From contig CAWDAD010000003.1 of assembly GCA_963800235.1 (NCBI GenBank), positions 806,001 through 870,000 of the forward strand: a stretch of 64,000 nucleotides of DNA, in the 5' to 3' direction. This DNA comes from CAVVNP01 sp963800235. GTDB taxonomy: Bacteria > Actinomycetota > Acidimicrobiia > Acidimicrobiales > Iamiaceae. Position numbers and translations under genes: made by a program. The notes beneath the pieces were generated by a model. It searched no databases and was not told the DNA's origin. It saw only the letters and a program-made list of their open reading frames with translations. Shown in pieces: positions 40,837 to 48,724 of the stretch; within the stretch, counting starts at the first letter, position 1, and each line of letters opens with the position of its first letter.

Positions 40837-41363
40837 GCGGCGCCGAGGTCCGCCGAGCCGACGACCGGCCCGGGCGACCGGATCGCCGGACTCGAGATCC
40901 GGGTCACCGTCGGTCCCAGGCGGTGCCGGCGTACCCGGGGGACGGGGAGCTGTCGGTCTGGTTCTGGCCCGCGCTGGTCGTCGGCTGGCTGGCCATCGGG
41001 TTCGGCATCCACTCGGCGCTGCGGGTCCGGATCGTGCCGACCGACCTGGCCCGCTACACCATCGGCGCAGCCGTCGTGCACGACGGGCTGTGGGCCCCGG
41101 CGGCGGCGGTGGTCGGCGTGATCACCGCCCGCTGGCTGCCGGCCTGGCTGCGCAGCTGGGTCCGCATCGCCCTGGCCCTGAGCGCGGTCACCTTCCTCGC
41201 CACCCGGCCGGTCACCGGACGCTACGGAGCGACCCCGACCAACCCGAGCATCGACCCCGGCAACGCCGGCGCCTTCCTCGCCGTCGTCGTCGCCGCCGTC
41301 TGGGTCGTCTGCCTCTCGCTGGCGGTGCTCCGCCGTCGGGCCGGCGACGGGGCCCGGAGATGA
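40833..41363 (+). CDS. Small membrane protein of the Mo-oxidoreductase operon
   Basis: 176 residues; GTG overlaps the previous stop (GTGA). After a charged N-terminus of about 40 residues come four membrane helices: WFWPALVVGWLAIGFGIHSA, YTIGAAVVHDGLWAPAAAVV, a helix near 95-110, and AFLAVVVAAVWVVCLSLAVL. A PTNPSIDPGN loop stands before the last helix. I do not recognise the family. Tight coupling to the Mo enzyme and the methyltransferase says it belongs to the same function. Confidence 0.75.
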   Translation: MSGAEVRRADDRPGRPDRRTRDPGHRRSQAVPAYPGDGELSVWFWPALVVGWLAIGFGIHSALRVRIVPTDLARYTIGAAVVHDGLWAPAAAVVGVITARWLPAWLRSWVRIALALSAVTFLATRPVTGRYGATPTNPSIDPGNAGAFLAVVVAAVWVVCLSLAVLRRRAGDGARR

Positions 41364-42040
41364 GCCCCGACCACGGCCACGTCGCCGTCCCCACCGCCCT
41401 CGAGTGCTCGTCGGGGGAGGTCCGCCACCTCGCCGTCGACCGGTGGCACGCCGACGCCTCCGCCGTCGACCGGGCGGCCCTGGACGACCTGCGGGGGCCG
41501 ACCCTGGACGTGGGCTGCGGGCCGGGACGGCTGGTGCAGCTCCTGGCCGAGCGGGGGGTGGCCGCCCTCGGCGTCGACACGTCGCCGGCGGCCCTGCGGG
41601 CGGCGCGCCACCGCGGCGCCTCGGTGCTCGAGCGGTCGGTGTTCGACCCGCTCCCGGCCGAGGGCCGCTGGGCCGACGTCCTGCTCCTCGACGGCAACAT
41701 CGGCATCGGTGGCGACCCCGCCCGGCTCCTCGCCCGCATCGCCGACCTGCTCGAGCCCGGGGGCCGGGCGGTGGTCGAGGTCGAGCCACCCGGCGCGGAC
41801 CTGCACCGCGAGGCGGTGCGGCTCCTGCACGAGGGCCGTCGCAGCGCCTGGTTCCCGTGGGCCTGGGTGGGGGCCGACGCGGTGGACGAGGTGGCCGCCC
41901 GCGCCGGCCTGACCAGCGACGGCGCCGTGGCGCTGGCCGACCGCTGGTTCGCCCGACTCGGCAAGCCGGGGGCGGGCCCGCGGCGAGGGACCGCCGGGCG
42001 GGGCACCGGATCGCCGCACGGGTCGTCTCCTCTAACCTGA
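41360..42040 (+). CDS. Class I SAM-dependent methyltransferase
   Basis: 226 residues; ATG overlaps the preceding stop (ATGA). SAM-binding motif I is TLDVGCGPGRLVQLLAERGV, motif II Asp in GVDTSPAALRAARHRG, and motif III region DLLEPGGRAVVEVEPPGAD. The C-terminal part, with WFPWAWVGADAVDEVA, forms the substrate lobe. It is the last gene of the DUF2064 operon; its stop lies within the operator-like inverted repeat of the next gene. The acceptor is unknown. Confidence 0.87.
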   Translation: MSPDHGHVAVPTALECSSGEVRHLAVDRWHADASAVDRAALDDLRGPTLDVGCGPGRLVQLLAERGVAALGVDTSPAALRAARHRGASVLERSVFDPLPAEGRWADVLLLDGNIGIGGDPARLLARIADLLEPGGRAVVEVEPPGADLHREAVRLLHEGRRSAWFPWAWVGADAVDEVAARAGLTSDGAVALADRWFARLGKPGAGPRRGTAGRGTGSPHGSSPLT

Positions 42041-42051
42041 CGAACCGTCAG
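42037..42051. promoter_or_regulatory. Operator-like inverted repeat on the amidohydrolase promoter
   Basis: CTGACG-AAC-CGTCAG is a perfect 6-3-6 palindrome overlapping a TAACCT -10 box (42033-42038) and the expected start of transcription. TetR-family repressors often use such sites. No TetR gene is in the window, so the regulator is unknown. Confidence 0.55.
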
Positions 42052-42079
42052 AAGCGGCGACCGCACCGGAGGCGCGCCC

Positions 42080-43807
42080 ATGCTCGACGTCCTGATCACC
42101 GGCGGCTCGGTCGTCGACGGCACCGGCACGCCCGCCGAGCCACGTGACCTCGGCATCCGAGACGGCCGAATCGTCGCCGTGGCCGAGCCCGGCACCATCG
42201 ACGAGGAGGCCGGGGAGACCATCGACGCCACCGGGCTGCTGGTGACGCCGGGCATCGTCGACCCGCACACCCACTACGACGCCCAGCTGTTCTGGGATCC
42301 GGACGCCAGCCCGTCGAACGTCCACGGCGTCACCACCGTCATCGGGGGCAATTGCGGCTTCACCCTGGCCCCGCTGCACGCCGAGGACGCCGACTACCTG
42401 CGCCGGATGATGGCCCAGGTCGAGGGCATGGCCCTGCCCGCCCTCGAACGGGGCGCCGACTGGAGCTGGGAGACCTTCGAGGAGTACCTCGGCCGCCTCG
42501 ACGGCGCCATCGCCGTCAACGCCGGGTTCCTGGTCGGCCACTGCGCCATCCGCCGCTACGTCATGGGCGCCGACGCCATCGGCCACCCCGCTTCGCCCGA
42601 GCAGGTCGAGGCCATGGTCGCCGAGCTGGGCGCCGCCATCGACGCCGGCGGTCTCGGGTTCTCGACCACCCTCTCGAAGACCCACAGCGACGGCGACGGC
42701 CAGCCGGTCGCCTCACGCTGGGCCGAGCGCGACGAGCTGCTGGCCCTGGCGACCGAGGTCGGCCGCCACGAGGGCACGACCCTCGAAGGGATGCTCGACG
42801 GCTGCCTCGACCGCTTCAGCGACGACGACATCGATCTGTTCGCCGACCTGAGCGCCGCCGCTCGCCGGCCGCTCAACTGGAACGTGCTCACCGTCGACTC
42901 CCGGGTGCCCGAGCGGGTGCCCCGCCAGCTCTCGGCCCAGGACGTGGCCCAGCAGCGCGGCGGCCGCGTGGTGGCGCTCACCATGCCGGTGCTGGTGCCC
43001 ATGAACATGAGCTTCCTCACCCACTGCGGCCTGTTCCTGATCCCCGGGTGGGGCGAGGTGCTGCGCCGACCCGTGCCCGAGCGCATCGAGCAGCTCCGCG
43101 ACCCCGAGGTGCGGGCCCACCTGCTCGAGCGGTCGCAGTCGCCCGACGCCGGCGTGTTCCTGCGGCTCACCGACTTCGCCAACTACGTGATCGGCGACAC
43201 CTACTCCGACGCCAACGACGGCCTCAAGGGGCGGGTCGTGGGCGAGATCGCCGAGGAGCGGGAGCAGGAGCCGTTCGACGCCCTGCTCGACATCGTCATC
43301 GCCGACGAGCTGCGCACCGTGCTCTGGCCCATCCCCCCCGACGGCGACCCGGCGTCGTGGGCGCTGCGCAAGGAGGTCTGGGACGATCCCCGGGCCATGA
43401 TCGGCGGCTCCGACGCCGGCGCCCACCTCGACCGGATGTGCGGGGCGCCCTACCCCACCCGGTTCCTCGGCGACTGCCTGCGGGGCCGGAAGCTGACCTC
43501 GGTCGAGCACGCCGTGCACCTGATGACCCAGGTGCCGGCCGACCTGTTCGGGCTGGTCGACCGGGGCCGCCTCGTCGAGGGCGCCTTCGCCGACGTGGCC
43601 GTGTTCGACCCCGAGACCGTCGGCGCGGAGCACGCCAGCCTCGTGCACGACCTGCCCGGCGACAGCCCCCGGCTCACCGCCGACTCCCACGGCGTGGTCC
43701 GGGTGCTGGTCAACGGCGTGGTCACCGTGGTCGACGGCGCCGCCACCGGCGCCCGTCCGGGCACCGTCCTGCGCTCGGGACGCGACACCCGCACCGTCCT
43801 GCCCTAG
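42080..43807 (+). CDS. Amidohydrolase of the N-acyl-D-amino-acid deacylase type
   Basis: 575 residues; ATG behind GGAGGCGCGCCC. DLGIRDGRIVAVAEPG and TPGIVDPHTHYDAQLFWDPD give the metal-binding HxH. VTTVIGGNCGFTLAPL holds the conserved GNCG(F/V) of D-aminoacylases. A late His and Asp lie in IGGSDAGAHLDRMCGAPYPT. This long subgroup (550-580 residues, with ADEL and LSFTWGEVL-like features) is common in actinobacteria and often near lipid-catabolism genes. The natural substrate is unknown. Likely repressed through the palindrome at 42037-42051. Confidence 0.88.
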   Translation: MLDVLITGGSVVDGTGTPAEPRDLGIRDGRIVAVAEPGTIDEEAGETIDATGLLVTPGIVDPHTHYDAQLFWDPDASPSNVHGVTTVIGGNCGFTLAPLHAEDADYLRRMMAQVEGMALPALERGADWSWETFEEYLGRLDGAIAVNAGFLVGHCAIRRYVMGADAIGHPASPEQVEAMVAELGAAIDAGGLGFSTTLSKTHSDGDGQPVASRWAERDELLALATEVGRHEGTTLEGMLDGCLDRFSDDDIDLFADLSAAARRPLNWNVLTVDSRVPERVPRQLSAQDVAQQRGGRVVALTMPVLVPMNMSFLTHCGLFLIPGWGEVLRRPVPERIEQLRDPEVRAHLLERSQSPDAGVFLRLTDFANYVIGDTYSDANDGLKGRVVGEIAEEREQEPFDALLDIVIADELRTVLWPIPPDGDPASWALRKEVWDDPRAMIGGSDAGAHLDRMCGAPYPTRFLGDCLRGRKLTSVEHAVHLMTQVPADLFGLVDRGRLVEGAFADVAVFDPETVGAEHASLVHDLPGDSPRLTADSHGVVRVLVNGVVTVVDGAATGARPGTVLRSGRDTRTVLP

Positions 43808-43891
43808 TCCCGGCCCGAGCCGAGCACCGCTCCTGCGGGCCGTCGACGTCGGGGCGGCGCAGCCGCGAGGTGGCGTCGATCGGTCCGGCGG

Positions 43892-44251
43892 TCAGCTGGG
43901 CAGGCGGTGGCGGCCGGCGAAGCCGAGGGCGGGGTCGTGGTACCAGGCCAGCTCGCGCTCGCCCTCGAGCCAGCAGAGCAGCACGTCCCGTCCGTCGAGC
44001 CGCGACGGGAAGTCGACCAGCAGCGGCGCCCAGCCCTTGACCTCGATGCCGTCGGCCCGGAGGCCGTCGAGCAGCTCGGACAGCCTGGCCTCGTGGCCCT
44101 TCACGTCGGCGAGGGCCACCTCGGGGTCGCCGGCCTGGTGCCGGGCCGCCTGCTCGACCAGCGCGGCCCGGACCTCGATCACCTCGGCGGCGACCGCTCG
44201 CAGGCTCGGCAGCGCCGCCCTCGCCTCGGCCAGCGTGAAGGTCCGTTCCAC
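43892..44251 (-). CDS. DUF2203 family protein
   Basis: 119 residues from a GTG at 44251. Matches DUF2203: FTLAEARAALPSLRAVAAEV at the start, a helical middle, and IEVKGWAPLLVDFPSRLDGR followed by VLLCWLEGERELAWYHDP near the end. The function is unknown. A minus-strand TACCCT box 6 nt before the GTG suggests leaderless expression. It is divergent from the ParA-like gene, the starts being 40 nt apart. Confidence 0.85.
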   Translation of the reverse strand: MERTFTLAEARAALPSLRAVAAEVIEVRAALVEQAARHQAGDPEVALADVKGHEARLSELLDGLRADGIEVKGWAPLLVDFPSRLDGRDVLLCWLEGERELAWYHDPALGFAGRHRLPS

Positions 44252-44257
44252 CCGACG

Positions 44258-44263
44258 AGGGTA
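44258..44263 (-). promoter_or_regulatory. -10 element (TACCCT) of the DUF2203 gene
   Basis: Minus-strand TACCCT ends 6 nt before the GTG at 44251. Confidence 0.5.
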
Positions 44264-44278
44264 GGTCCCGTCGGGTCG

Positions 44279-44284
44279 TAGGCT
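44279..44284 (+). promoter_or_regulatory. -10 element (TAGGCT) of the ParA-like gene
   Basis: TAGGCT ends 7 nt before the GTG at 44292. Confidence 0.5.
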
Positions 44285-44291
44285 GCGCGCC

Positions 44292-45047
44292 GTGGGCCGG
44301 ACGATCGCCGTCGCCAACCAGAAGGGCGGGGTGGCGAAGACCACCACGGTCCACGCCCTGGGCACCGCCTGGGCCGATCGGGGCCGCAAGGTGCTGCTCG
44401 TCGACCTCGACCCGCAGGCCTCGCTGACCTGGGCCGCCGGCGTCGATCCCGAGCGGCTGGAGCGCTCGATCCACGACGTCCTGCTCAACCGGGTCAAGGC
44501 CGAGGAGGTCCTGGTCGAGACCGACGTCGAGTCGCTGCACCTGCTGCCGGCCACCATCGACCTGGCCGGCGCCGAGCTCCACCTGCTCACCAAGACCGGA
44601 CGCGAGTACGTCCTGCGCAAGGCGCTGCGCACCCTGGCCGACCGCTACGACGAGATCCTGATCGACTGCCCCCCGTCGCTCGGGATCCTCACCATCAACG
44701 GCCTCACCGCCGCCGGCCAGGTGCTCATCCCGCTGCAGTGCGAGAGCCTCGGCCAGCGCGGCGTCGGCCAGCTCCTCGAGACCATCGAGGACGTCCGGGA
44801 CTACACCAACCCCGACCTCTCGGTGCTCGGGGTCATCGCCACCATGTTCGACGGGCGCACCAAGCTGGCCAACGAGGTGGTCGCCTCGGCGCGGGACTCC
44901 TTCGGCCTCGACGTGCTCCAGCCTCCGGTCCCGAAGTCGATCAAGGTGGCCGAGGCCCCGGGCCGGCACCGCTCCGTGCTGCACCACGCCCCCTCGTCGA
45001 AGAGCGCCATCGCGTACCGTGCCCTGGCCGCCCAGCTCGAGCCCTGA
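44292..45047 (+). CDS. ParA/Soj-like MinD-superfamily ATPase
   Basis: 251 residues. The deviant Walker A is VANQKGGVAKTTTVHALGTA, followed by LLVDLDPQASLTWAAG, ILIDCPPSLGILTINGL (Walker B) and LIPLQCESLGQRGVGQLLET. No N-terminal DNA-binding extension is present, so it resembles small chromosomal or orphan ParA proteins. No parB or parS site lies nearby; the co-directional neighbour is a zinc-ribbon protein 14 nt downstream. It could position a cargo other than DNA. Confidence 0.88.
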   Translation: MGRTIAVANQKGGVAKTTTVHALGTAWADRGRKVLLVDLDPQASLTWAAGVDPERLERSIHDVLLNRVKAEEVLVETDVESLHLLPATIDLAGAELHLLTKTGREYVLRKALRTLADRYDEILIDCPPSLGILTINGLTAAGQVLIPLQCESLGQRGVGQLLETIEDVRDYTNPDLSVLGVIATMFDGRTKLANEVVASARDSFGLDVLQPPVPKSIKVAEAPGRHRSVLHHAPSSKSAIAYRALAAQLEP

Positions 45048-45061
45048 CGCCGAGGACGCCC

Positions 45062-45406
45062 GTGACCGACCGCCTCACCCGACGCCAGCACACGACCCAG
45101 CGGGGTCTCGACCCCAAGGGCAAGCGGGCGCTGTTCGAGGCGCCCGTCGAGGCGCCGGCCGACCACCTGCGGCCCGGCCCGGCCCGGTCCGGGCGCGACG
45201 CCCTGTTCTCCACCGGACCCCGCCAGCGCGGCACCGCGGTGGTGGAGTGCGACGGCTGCGGCGCCCGCTCACGGGTCAGCCTGGCCGACCTCGGGCTGCG
45301 GCTGGTCAGCTTCTCGGTGTGGATCCCCGGACGGCGCCACGCCCACTGGCTGAGCTGCCCCGCCTGCGGGCACCGCACGTGGTGCCGCATCGGCTGGGAC
45401 GAGTAG
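45062..45406 (+). CDS. Small zinc-ribbon protein
   Basis: 114 residues, GTG start 14 nt after the ParA-like gene. The N-terminal half is basic and Pro-rich (RRQHTTQRGLDPKGKRALFE). The C-terminal half has CDGCGARSRVSLADLGLRLV and LSCPACGHRTWCRIGW, two CxxC knuckles 31 residues apart that should bind one zinc. I do not know the family. Co-transcription with the ParA-like gene is likely. Confidence 0.68.
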   Translation: MTDRLTRRQHTTQRGLDPKGKRALFEAPVEAPADHLRPGPARSGRDALFSTGPRQRGTAVVECDGCGARSRVSLADLGLRLVSFSVWIPGRRHAHWLSCPACGHRTWCRIGWDE

Positions 45407-45441
45407 CCGCCCCCGGCTGGGACGAGTGGCCGCCCCGGCGG

Positions 45442-46479
45442 TCAGCCGTCGATGAAGACGACCTGGCCGTCCCCCCGGGTGACCTCCCCGATCCGGACGG
45501 CCTTCTGGTCGTTGGTCCGCAGCAGGTCGAGCGCACGGTAGGCGTCGTCGGGTGGCACCACCACGACCATGCCGACGCCGAGGTTGAACACCTTTCGCAT
45601 CTCCTCGTCGCTGACGTCCCCGGTCCGCTGGATCTCGGCGAAGATCCGCGGCACCTCCCACGCGCCGGACTCGACCACGGCGTCGACGTGCCTGCCCAGC
45701 ACGCGGGGCAGGTTGCCGGGCAGCCCGCCGCCGGTGACGTGGGCGATGCCGTGGACGTCGACGACCCGCTGCAGCGCGCCGATGGCCGGGGCGTAGATCA
45801 CCGATGGGCGCAGCAGCTCGTCGGCCAGCGAGTGGGGCGAGCCTTCGAAGGCGGCCTCGTCGAGCTGGCGCCGGCCCTCGTCGAGCAGGACGTGGCGCGC
45901 CAGCGAGTAGCCGTTGCTGCGCAGCCCCGGCGAGGGCAGCCCGATCAGCACGTCGCCCGGCTCGACGTGCTCACCGGTGAGCAGCTGGTCTCGCTCGGCC
46001 ACCCCGACGGCGAAGCCGACGAGATCGAACTCGCCGGGCTCCATGGCGCCGGGGTGCTCGGCCATCTCGCCGCCGATCAGCGCGCAGCCGGCCTGGCGGC
46101 AGCCCTCGGCCACCCCCTCGACCAGCTGCTCGATGTGGTCGGGGTCGAGCTTGCCGACCGCGATGTAGTCGAGGAAGAACAGCGGCTCGGCGCCCTGGCA
46201 CACGATGTCGTCGACGCACATGGCGACCAGGTCGACGCCGATGGTGTCGAAGCGCCCGGTGGCCTGGGCGATCAGGGCCTTGGTGCCGACCCCGTCGGTC
46301 GAGCTGATGAGCACCGGGTGCCGGTAGCGGTGGTTGGCGAACGAGAACAGGCCGCCGAACCCGCCGATGTCGCCGATGACCTCGGGTCGGAAGGTCGAGC
46401 GGACCTGCTCCTTGATGCGCTCGACCGCCGTCTCCCCGGCGGAGATGTCGACCCCGGCCTCCTCGTAGGTGCGTCCCAC
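45442..46479 (-). CDS. purM: Phosphoribosylformylglycinamidine cyclo-ligase (AIR synthetase)
   Basis: 345 residues, GTG start 7 nt after purF. Closes FGAM to AIR with ATP. GVDISAGETAVERIKEQVRS, FGGLFSFANHRYRHPVLIS, STDGVGTKALIA, VDLVAMCVDDIVCQGAEPLF and GCALIGGEMAEHPGAM are the standard PurM blocks; LIGLPSPGLRSNGYSLAR and HVTGGGLPGNLPRVL follow. It is the last gene of the purL-purF-purM series. Confidence 0.95.
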   Translation of the reverse strand: MGRTYEEAGVDISAGETAVERIKEQVRSTFRPEVIGDIGGFGGLFSFANHRYRHPVLISSTDGVGTKALIAQATGRFDTIGVDLVAMCVDDIVCQGAEPLFFLDYIAVGKLDPDHIEQLVEGVAEGCRQAGCALIGGEMAEHPGAMEPGEFDLVGFAVGVAERDQLLTGEHVEPGDVLIGLPSPGLRSNGYSLARHVLLDEGRRQLDEAAFEGSPHSLADELLRPSVIYAPAIGALQRVVDVHGIAHVTGGGLPGNLPRVLGRHVDAVVESGAWEVPRIFAEIQRTGDVSDEEMRKVFNLGVGMVVVVPPDDAYRALDLLRTNDQKAVRIGEVTRGDGQVVFIDG

Positions 46480-46486
46480 GGGAGCC

Positions 46487-48217
46487 TCAGCGGATGCGAC
46501 CGGCCACCGGGTCGCCGACGGGACGCCCGGGGGCGTCGTCGTCGACCGCGTCGGCCGGGTCGAGGTCGGGGAAGGCCGGCTGGTCGGCCACCAGGTGCAG
46601 CGACTCGGCCTCGGGCTCGATCGGCTCGTACCCGGGCGACTCCTCGAGCACGGCCTTGTGCAGGTCGACCGGGACCGGCACCGGGTAGTTGCCGGTGAAG
46701 CAGGCGTCGCAGAAGGGGCCGCCCGGCACGCCGGTGGACTCGCGCAGCCGGTCGAGGGTGATGTAGGCGATCGAGTCGACGTCGAGCTCCTCGCCGATCT
46801 GCTCGACCGACAGGTTGGCGGCGAGCAGCTCGGAGCGGACGCCGGTGTCGATGCCGTAGAAGCACGACCACGCGATGGGCGGCGAGGTCAGCCGTAGGTG
46901 CACCTCCAGCGCCCCCGCCTCCCGCAGCATCTTCACCAGCTGCTTCTGGGTCGTGCCCCGCACGATCGAGTCGTCGACCACGATCAGCCGCTTGCCGGCG
47001 ACGTTCTCGCGCAGCGGGTTCAGCTTCATCCGCACGCCCTGGGCCCGCAGCTCCTGGCTGGGGGCGATGAAGGTGCGACCGATGTAGCGGTTCTTGACCA
47101 GCCCCTGCCCGTAGGGGATGCCGCTCGCCCTGGCGAAGCCCTCGGCGGCGGGGATGCCCGACTCGGGAACGCCCATCACCATGCACTCGGCGTCGGGGAA
47201 CTCGGTCTCGCTGGGCAGCGGGGCCTGCCCGGCCAGCAGCTCGCCCTGGCGCACCCGGGCGTGGTGGACGCTGCGGCCGTCGAGACGGGCGTCGGGCCGG
47301 GCGAAGTAGACGAACTCGAACAGGCAGAGCTTCGGGTCGACCACCTCGGGGGCGAAGGGCTCGATCGACCGGGGCCCGTCGGCGTCGATCACGATCATCT
47401 CGCCGGCCCGGACCTCCCGGACGAGCTCGGCGCCGACCACGTCGAGCGCCGGGCTCTCCGACGCCAGCACCCAGCCGCCGTCCAGCCGTCCGAGGCAGAG
47501 CGGGCGGAAGCCGTTCGGGTCGCGCACGCCGATGATGCGCTCCTCGTCGACCAGCACGAACGAGTAGGCGCCCCGCAGCCGCGGCAGCACCTTGACCAGC
47601 GCCCGCTCCAGCCCCTCGGTGGCGATCACGGTGCGATCACCGGACTCGACGTCGGTCACCTCGACGTCGAGTGGCGGCACGTCGGGATCGGCGCCGGCCA
47701 GCAGCTCGGCCGCCAGCAGCTCCGCGACCAGATCGCTGTCGCTGGCCACCGTGCCGGGGAACATGCCCGCCTCGGCGGCCAGCTCGGCGGTGTTGACCAG
47801 GTTGCCGTTGTGACCCAGGGCGAAGTCGGTGACGTCGGGCAGCGCGGGCCCGTCACCGCTCGGGTCGTGGCTCGTCCTGGGCTGGCGGCCGCCTCGGAAC
47901 ACCGGCTGGGCGTTGCGCCAGGTGCTCGATCCGGTCGTGGAGTAGCGGGTGTGGCCGATGGCGAGGTCGCCCTGCAGACCGGCCAGCGTCTGCTCGGTGA
48001 ACACCCGGGAGACCAGACCCATGTCCCTGGTCACCATGATCTGGCCGTCGGCGCTGACCGCCATGCCCGCCGACTCCTGGCCCCGGTGCTGCAGGGCGTA
48101 GAGGCCGAGGAACGTGAGGTGGGCCACCGGCCGCCCGGGGGCGTGCACCCCGAAGACGCCGCAGGCCTCCTTCAACTGGTCCGTGCCGACACCATCGGTC
48201 CGGTCCGGATCGGTCAC
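46487..48217 (-). CDS. purF: Amidophosphoribosyltransferase
   Basis: First step of purine synthesis: PRPP plus glutamine to phosphoribosylamine. 576 residues from a GTG at 48217, so the nucleophile is Cys19 in KEACGVFGVHAPG after an 18-residue propeptide. Glutaminase: LQHRGQESAGMA, GHTRYSTTGSS, LGHNGNLVN. The transferase domain has the PRPP loop LIVVDDSIVRGTTQKQLVKM. Cys in CLFEFVYFARPDA and the CDACFTGNYPVP segment fit the Fe-S-type enzymes of actinobacteria. The 507 nt upstream are filled by 146-bp tandem repeats. Confidence 0.95.
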   Translation of the reverse strand: MTDPDRTDGVGTDQLKEACGVFGVHAPGRPVAHLTFLGLYALQHRGQESAGMAVSADGQIMVTRDMGLVSRVFTEQTLAGLQGDLAIGHTRYSTTGSSTWRNAQPVFRGGRQPRTSHDPSGDGPALPDVTDFALGHNGNLVNTAELAAEAGMFPGTVASDSDLVAELLAAELLAGADPDVPPLDVEVTDVESGDRTVIATEGLERALVKVLPRLRGAYSFVLVDEERIIGVRDPNGFRPLCLGRLDGGWVLASESPALDVVGAELVREVRAGEMIVIDADGPRSIEPFAPEVVDPKLCLFEFVYFARPDARLDGRSVHHARVRQGELLAGQAPLPSETEFPDAECMVMGVPESGIPAAEGFARASGIPYGQGLVKNRYIGRTFIAPSQELRAQGVRMKLNPLRENVAGKRLIVVDDSIVRGTTQKQLVKMLREAGALEVHLRLTSPPIAWSCFYGIDTGVRSELLAANLSVEQIGEELDVDSIAYITLDRLRESTGVPGGPFCDACFTGNYPVPVPVDLHKAVLEESPGYEPIEPEAESLHLVADQPAFPDLDPADAVDDDAPGRPVGDPVAGRIR

Positions 48218-48289
48218 CGTTGCAGTCTCGCACGGCAACCCCGCGTTTCGATACTTGTCTGCTGGGCGCCGCCCTGCGGGCGGCGCTGG

Positions 48290-48717
48290 CTTCGCCATGA
48301 CGGCTCACATCACCTGCGCTGCTCCGCCTGGCGGCTGCGCAGCCTGAACAACTGGCTCCGGCGGACCGGCGAGGGAAGCGCCAGCGACGAGCCGGACGCG
48401 AGCGCCACAGGCGCTCGCCATCAACACGGCGCCGGCTTCACCATGACGGCTCACATCACCTGCGCTGCTCCGCCTGGCGGCTGCGCAGCCTGAACAACTG
48501 GCTCCGGCGGACCGGCGAGGGAAGCGCCAGCGACGAGCCGGACGCGAGCGCCACAGGCGCTCGCCATCAACACGGCGCCGGCTTCACCATGACGGCTCAC
48601 ATCACCTGCGCTGCTCCGCCTGGCGGCTGCGCAGCCTGAACAACTGGCTCCGGCGGACCGGCGAGGGAAGCGCCAGCGACGAGCCGGACGCGAGCGCCAC
48701 AGGCGCTCGCCATCAAC
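48290..48717. repeat. Three tandem copies of a 146-bp repeat
   Basis: Units start at 48297, 48443 and 48589; the third ends at 48717, and a few matching bases precede the first. The copies look identical by eye. Each holds a 12-bp palindrome GGCTGCGCAGCC, a GAGCGCC-ACA-GGCGCTC hairpin and CCGCC/GGCGG stems, plus a 16-codon frame starting MTAHITCAAPPGGCAA. It fills the only gene-free stretch above 300 nt (48218-48724), between purL and purF. A shorter relative is at 59196-59294. Confidence 0.9.
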
Positions 48718-48724
48718 CCAGCGG

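Noticed and set aside
44292..45406. Chromosome partition locus (parAB/parS)
   Set aside because: There is no ParB gene and no TGTTTCACGTGAAACA-like site; only an orphan ParA-like ATPase with a zinc-ribbon neighbour.
46898..48493. 531-residue plus-strand frame antisense to purF, ending inside the tandem repeats
   Set aside because: Antisense of a conserved enzyme, low-complexity translation; only the short frame inside the repeat unit is kept as an observation.
48290..48717. CRISPR array
   Set aside because: Units are 146 bp, directly adjacent and identical throughout; there are no short repeats with unique spacers and no cas genes.
48218..48724. Purine riboswitch upstream of purF
   Set aside because: No purine aptamer core is visible; the region is explained by the tandem repeats.
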